Source: Paguma larvata
Lineage: Eukaryota; Chordata; Mammalia; Carnivora; Viverridae
NCBI GenBank assembly: GCA_030068075.1
Contig: CM057825.1
Coordinates: 77,205,123 to 77,269,122, forward strand
Length of the DNA: 64,000 nucleotides
Direction: 5' to 3'
The translations under genes were made by a program, and so were the position numbers. The notes beneath the pieces were generated by a model. That model was not told the DNA's origin, did not search any database, and saw only the letters and a list, made by a program, of their open reading frames with translations. This document shows, piece after piece, positions 40,701 to 46,700 of the stretch (positions are counted from its first letter, which is position 1; every line of letters starts with the position of its first letter).

Positions 40701-43700
40701 CGTTCTCACTAATGTAGTAGATTAAACATGGAGTTTTCTCTCCCAGATCGCATTATACTTAATAGCCTGAATATTGCCTCTTGGTGACTTTCAGGTCCAA
40801 CTTTGTATCTCACAGGTGTTATACAAAGAGAACCTGGGGAAAGCGACCCCGACACCCTTTACTCCCGAGATGGAAAGAGTCAAACGCAATCAAGAAAACT
40901 TTAGCTCGGTATTTCGGAGAGGACAAAAGAAATCGTTACCCTTTTAATAAGCCTGGCAATCATGGTTATGTCACTAATTTATCTCACAGTTTTCCCAGAA
41001 CTTTTAGTTTTTTAAGTTCGTCTTTACCCACTTAAAAACAACAAACCAACCCCTCCAGCTCAAACTGATTTAATTCTTTCTTCTTCCTGGGCTTTATACA
41101 ATAACATTTTAATGGCTTTATCTTCCTGACGTGTTTCTTATAGAGTGTGATATAATCGAGCTGTAACACCAGCTAGGTGATGGTTTTCAGAACTGGTTTT
41201 CTGCTCTCTGATGTCTGGATGCTCTCTTGGCTCCTCTAGGTATTATACAAAGAGAATATGAGAAAAGCAACTCCGACACCTGTTACTCCAGAGATGGAGC
41301 GAGCTAAGCGCAACCAAGAAAACATTAGCTCGGTATTGCCTAGGATTAAACACAGGAGTAGTGCAACAATTTGGAAAATAACATCTTAACATCATATAAA
41401 CATGCCTTTCTCATTCAACTGGAAAGCACACTAAAATGAAAAAAAAAAAAGAAATGCAACATCTTGGAAAATAACATTTTAACACCATAAAAACGTGCGC
41501 CTTCTCATTGAACTGAAATTTACATTAAAATTAACTGTGCTTTTAAATTTCAAATGATCATACTAAGAAATAACAAGTTAATTGCCAATGTTTTCTCTTA
41601 CCTTTATTTTACTTGGAGGTAGTCTTACTTAACCAAGTAGGTAGTCTTATATAACCAACTGTAACAAATTGACTTCCTAACACCCTCAATCTTCTGCACT
41701 CCTTTATTTTTAAGGTATTCTATGAAACAGGTAATACTCTGAGACGGATGCCTTCTTTAGCTTTGGTATTTCGGGTTTTTCGTGTCTGGAGAACCTTGAT
41801 TTCTGCGGTAACATATGGATTTATGAAATCTGGACATAAACCTATGAAAATGATCACTTGTTTGGAAGGATGGTTATTTGGGGGCACCTGGTTGGCTCAG
41901 TAAGAAGAGCATACAACTCTTGATCTCAGGGTCATGAGCTTGAGCCCCATGTTAGGTGTAGAGATTACTTAAAGTAATACATTAATTAAACTTAAAAAAA
42001 TTAAAAGGATAATTATTTTCAATGTCACATTTAGTGCCAAATACCATCCGGTCTGCTGGTGCTGCAATTCCCAGCAAATCCAAGAGACCACTTTCTTCCT
42101 ATCCTCTTTGAAATTCTACTGTACCCTGTCTCCCTTGAAAATCAAAGTTAGATTTTTGAAGTCAAAACTTGTCCTTCCTCTCCTGATGAGAGCCCTGCTC
42201 ATTTGTCCTCAAGCTAATCTATTCAGCTGTTAGTCATGGGTATCACTGGGTCTTTCAGTTGACTCAAGCTTCCCTCCCCAGCTACTTTTATCTCCATGTG
42301 TTGGAAAAGTTTTGAGGCTTCAGAATTAGAACAGTACCATGACCTGTACTTAATTCATGGTCTCTCCTCTACTAGGTTCTTTATTCTGATAGCTTCCGGA
42401 AACAAATACAAGGTAAAGCTGCCTATGTCCTGGACACTCCAGAGATGAGACGGGTGCGAGAGACCCAACGTCACATCTCAACGGTGAGTCTAGAATTCTT
42501 CAGGGTTGATTGGCCAGCCTGTTAGATCAAGACGAAAAGGAAATGATCACACGGTTATATTTTTACAAAGTGAATTCATGAAATTTCAGGTGAAATATCA
42601 TGAAGACTTTGAGAAACACAAGGGTTGCTTCACACCAGTGGTGACGGACCCTATCACTGAACGAGTAAAGAAGAACACACAGGACTTCAGTGACATTAAC
42701 TACCGAGGTATTCAGAGAAAAGTGGTAGAAATGGAACAAAAACGGAATGACCAGGATCAGGAGACTATTACAGGTATATAAACCCTGCAAGGAAAATCAA
42801 CTCTTAGTTGAGGAGATAGAAGAACAGGAGTGGAATTACCCATAGGAAGGCAAAGGATAAAGGGACCTCAGTCTGTGTTTTCACTAGGTGTAAATGAAAA
42901 CTATTATTTCACAGTTTACAAAGCTGGTAGCTTTTTGTTCTTATGCTTTGTTGTCTTCTGAGAACTAAGTTAAATTAGCATTAGCGGTCCTGTGGTTAAG
43001 TTCATGCCTTGCTTTCCAAGCTATCAAGAGTCCTCCAAAAACATCTGTTCTGATCCTTAATCTCACTCAATCTTAGGTTTACGTGTCTGGCGGACTAACC
43101 CGGGCTCAGTGTTTGACTACGATCCAGCAGAAGACAACATTCAATCACGAAGCTTACACATGATTAATGGTATGTTACAGCTTACGACATGACTGTCACA
43201 GTTAAGTGGGCTAGCATCAGTGACCTCAAGGAAACTCAAGGTCTTCAGTGTTCTCAGTTGTCATTCCACATAGGAACACCTCTCTGAGTGGTGGGACAGT
43301 ATCATTTTCTAAGCAAATGTAGGTCAAGACTGCCTCCCTGCCTCCATGTAAATCTCCTTTAGGCCCCATTATTATAATTTTGTTTCTAAAGAAAACAAAA
43401 GGTAGTACATCTTCCTATTGGAGAAATAATGCAAAAAAAATACATAGGCACAGGGAATGAATTTGACCTTTGGCAACTTTCTAAACACTCTTATGTCATC
43501 AAGGAAGAGTATTAAAAAACAGGCCACATGCCTTTGTGCCTTCTGTTCATGTTAAAATGTAGAATAATACATAGTGCTTGTCTTTAAAGGATTTATACTC
43601 CAGTGTCTTGATGGAGAAACAGAAATCAGTGGTTACACCCTGACATGTTCAGTTTAAAGATCTGCGTACAAATTGTGGGAACTTGGAGAAAGGGCATCCA

Positions 43701-46700
43701 AATTAATTTGGAAGCGAGGGAGAGCTTTCTGGAGGAGTTTAATGTGGAGGTAGTGAATTTTGATGAGCCAGGAAAGTGGACAGGGCGGAGGGAAGGGGTT
43801 GTAGGCCAGGACAGACTGAGATTTGAAGCCTGGCTGTACCATTTAGCAGTCACGTGCCTTTTGGTAAGTCACTTCAGCTGTCATGTTGGAAATGAGGCTG
43901 ACAACCACATAGTGTATAAGGGTTGTTTTTTTTTTTTTCTGTTTGTTTATTTCTGAGAGAGACAGAGCATGAGCAGGGGAGGGGCAGAGACAGAGGGAGA
44001 CACAGAATCTGAAGCAGGCTCCGGGCTCTGAGCTGTCAGCACAGAGCCCCACGCAGGGCTAGAACTCACTAAACGTGAGATCATGGCCTGAGCTGAAGTC
44101 TTACGTTTAACCGACTGAGCCACTAGGGTTTTGAGGGTTTAATCCGTGGGAGTCTACCGAAAACCACGCTTGGCACCGATCGGAGACTGAGTTACGGTCA
44201 GGCCTTGCTACCGCGGAAGTTTCACGGCCGCTCCCCCCGCCCCCCAGCGCAAGCGCAGCGCCGGAGCCGGGAGCAGTCGCGGTCGGCCAGCGCGCTGAGC
44301 GTCAGCGGCGGCGAGGACAAGTCCGAGCACTCGGAAGCGGCCGACCAGCGCCTCTCCACCTACAGCGACGGCGGCGTCTTCTTCTCTGCCACCTCCACAG
44401 GTACAGTAGGTGGCGCTGCCCTGGACAGTCGCGGCCCGCCCACTGGCTGGGTTACTAGGGCAGATGCTTTCAGTTAAAAAAATAAAAAATCTGGATTAAA
44501 AAACATCATTTCTAATGATGAGAGGATTAGAACTGTAGAGAGGTACATGAAACCAGAGGTTACATTTTCATTATCTTTATTAGAGCCTCCTTTCTTGGAA
44601 ATCATTCTTTTTAAATTAGGGGAAAAGAGAGCCCTGCCTAGCTGTGACAGATTAAATGATGTCTAGCCATCTTTTTTTCTCGTAAACGACTTTTCCCCAC
44701 CTTTTAGCTTACAAACATGCAAAAACCACGGAGCTCCCCCAACAGCGATCCTCCTCAGTTGCCACCCAACAGACCACGGTCTCCTCCATCCCGTCTCACC
44801 CATCTACCGCAGGGGTAAGTAAACAGTCAAGAGCTTTCTAAAATCATTCTTTTCTTTTCATATGTGCAATAATGATCATCATTCTGATCTTTTTTAATCC
44901 CAAATTTTAATTTAAATTCCAGTTAATTAATATATAGTATAATGGTCTCAGGAAAATTCAGTGATTTATCACTTACATACAACACGCGGTGCTCATCCCA
45001 AGTGCCCTCCTTAATGCCCAACACATGCCCACCTCCCCTCCATCACCCCTGTTTGTTCTCTGTCTCTTCTGGTTTCCCTCCCTATATTTTATCTTATTTT
45101 TTGTTCCATGTAATGCTTTTAATACACATCTCATGTTACCAGTAATATCAGAAACCCTTCATTACCAAACTCGAATTAAAGAGCATTATTCAGTGATTTA
45201 GAATAAACAAAAGCAAATGATCATTTGGGGCTCACTGGTCCTACCCACTATCTCAATGTATTTGCTGTTTGGAATCATTCTTCAAGAATATTATGTATGT
45301 GCGCACACACACATATAAACATGTCCTTATCTTGATCTCCCTTGTTAATATCCACTGAAAAGATAAGTCAAATCATTGTTTACTTTAAGAACTGTTAGCT
45401 TAAAATCCTGGACTCATTCAAAGTATCAGAAAAACATAATTCTTTAGGGTTGAAATAAAAATATTTGTGTGAAGAAAACTATCTTTACTAAAAGACAAAG
45501 TATTGAGACCCATTATATTTCAGGAAGGGAATCTTGTAGTCATTTTTCCTGAAATAAATAAATTCATAAATTCAAGGCAATTCCAGTCAAAAATCCCAGA
45601 GGCATTTAAAACGATTTTGTATGTTAATCCTAAAATTTATTTGGAAGAGTAAAAATGCAAGCATAATCGAGTAAATTTTGAAAATGACAGTAGAAAATTA
45701 TTAACCAAAAGCAACACATACTATATAAAGCTATTATCATTAAATATGGATTTAGCTTGGGAACAGATGTGAAAATAGATGAGGTCCAGAAATGGACCCT
45801 AAATGAATTACAGGTTAGCAGGGGGAAAAATCAAGATTGTAAAATACTACAGAAAAGTAGAGACTACTTTTATAATGGGACAGGGAAGACCTTCCTCAGC
45901 AAGTTCTAGAACCTAGGAAGGAATGTGTAAGAAAAGACCACATATTTAACCATAAAACTTTAAGTGTTTTTATAACAAAAAGAACCATGTCAAACTGGAA
46001 GAAATTATTTGCAGCATACGTAACAAAAAGATTTATATCTAAAAAGCCTAACATTCAAAAATTCATTGGCAAATTATTCCCTTTTCAGTCAAACTAAGAA
46101 AGACCTGGACACAAATGAATAACCAACTTACAGCAGAAGACATAAAAACACCCAACAAAAAAGGTGTTCACCATGATTGCTAACCAAGAATATGCAAATT
46201 AAAACAACAGTAAAGTATCATATTAGAACATTATGGTAGTGAATTAAAAAAAAAATTCACATAGCATTTGACGTACTTTCAGCTTTAAAAGCTCTTTTTC
46301 CCTAAAATATTTGCCTTAAGACAAACATTAGGGGATTAGTATAAGAAAAAATGGTAACAATTAAATGTTCAGAAGTATAGAAATGGCTAAATAATTTGTG
46401 ATATTACTAAAATATGGAAAGACCTCAAAGCTACATTAAATGGAAGAAGAGTAAGTATTATAGTATTGTTCCACTTATTATACAGGGGGGAAGGGGAAAC
46501 CTACCCCTGAATATGAATATATGTATGTATATTTCAGAATGCTAGGAAAAAATAGGTTATATAGCAAATTACTAATCAGTGCCTGCTCCTATGAAGAAAA
46601 TTTGGGCACTTTTCAATTTTTATCTCCGAATTGTTACAGGTTCAAAAACTTTTATTTTGCTGTTGTAAGAACATTTAACATAAGCTCTACCTTCTTACCA

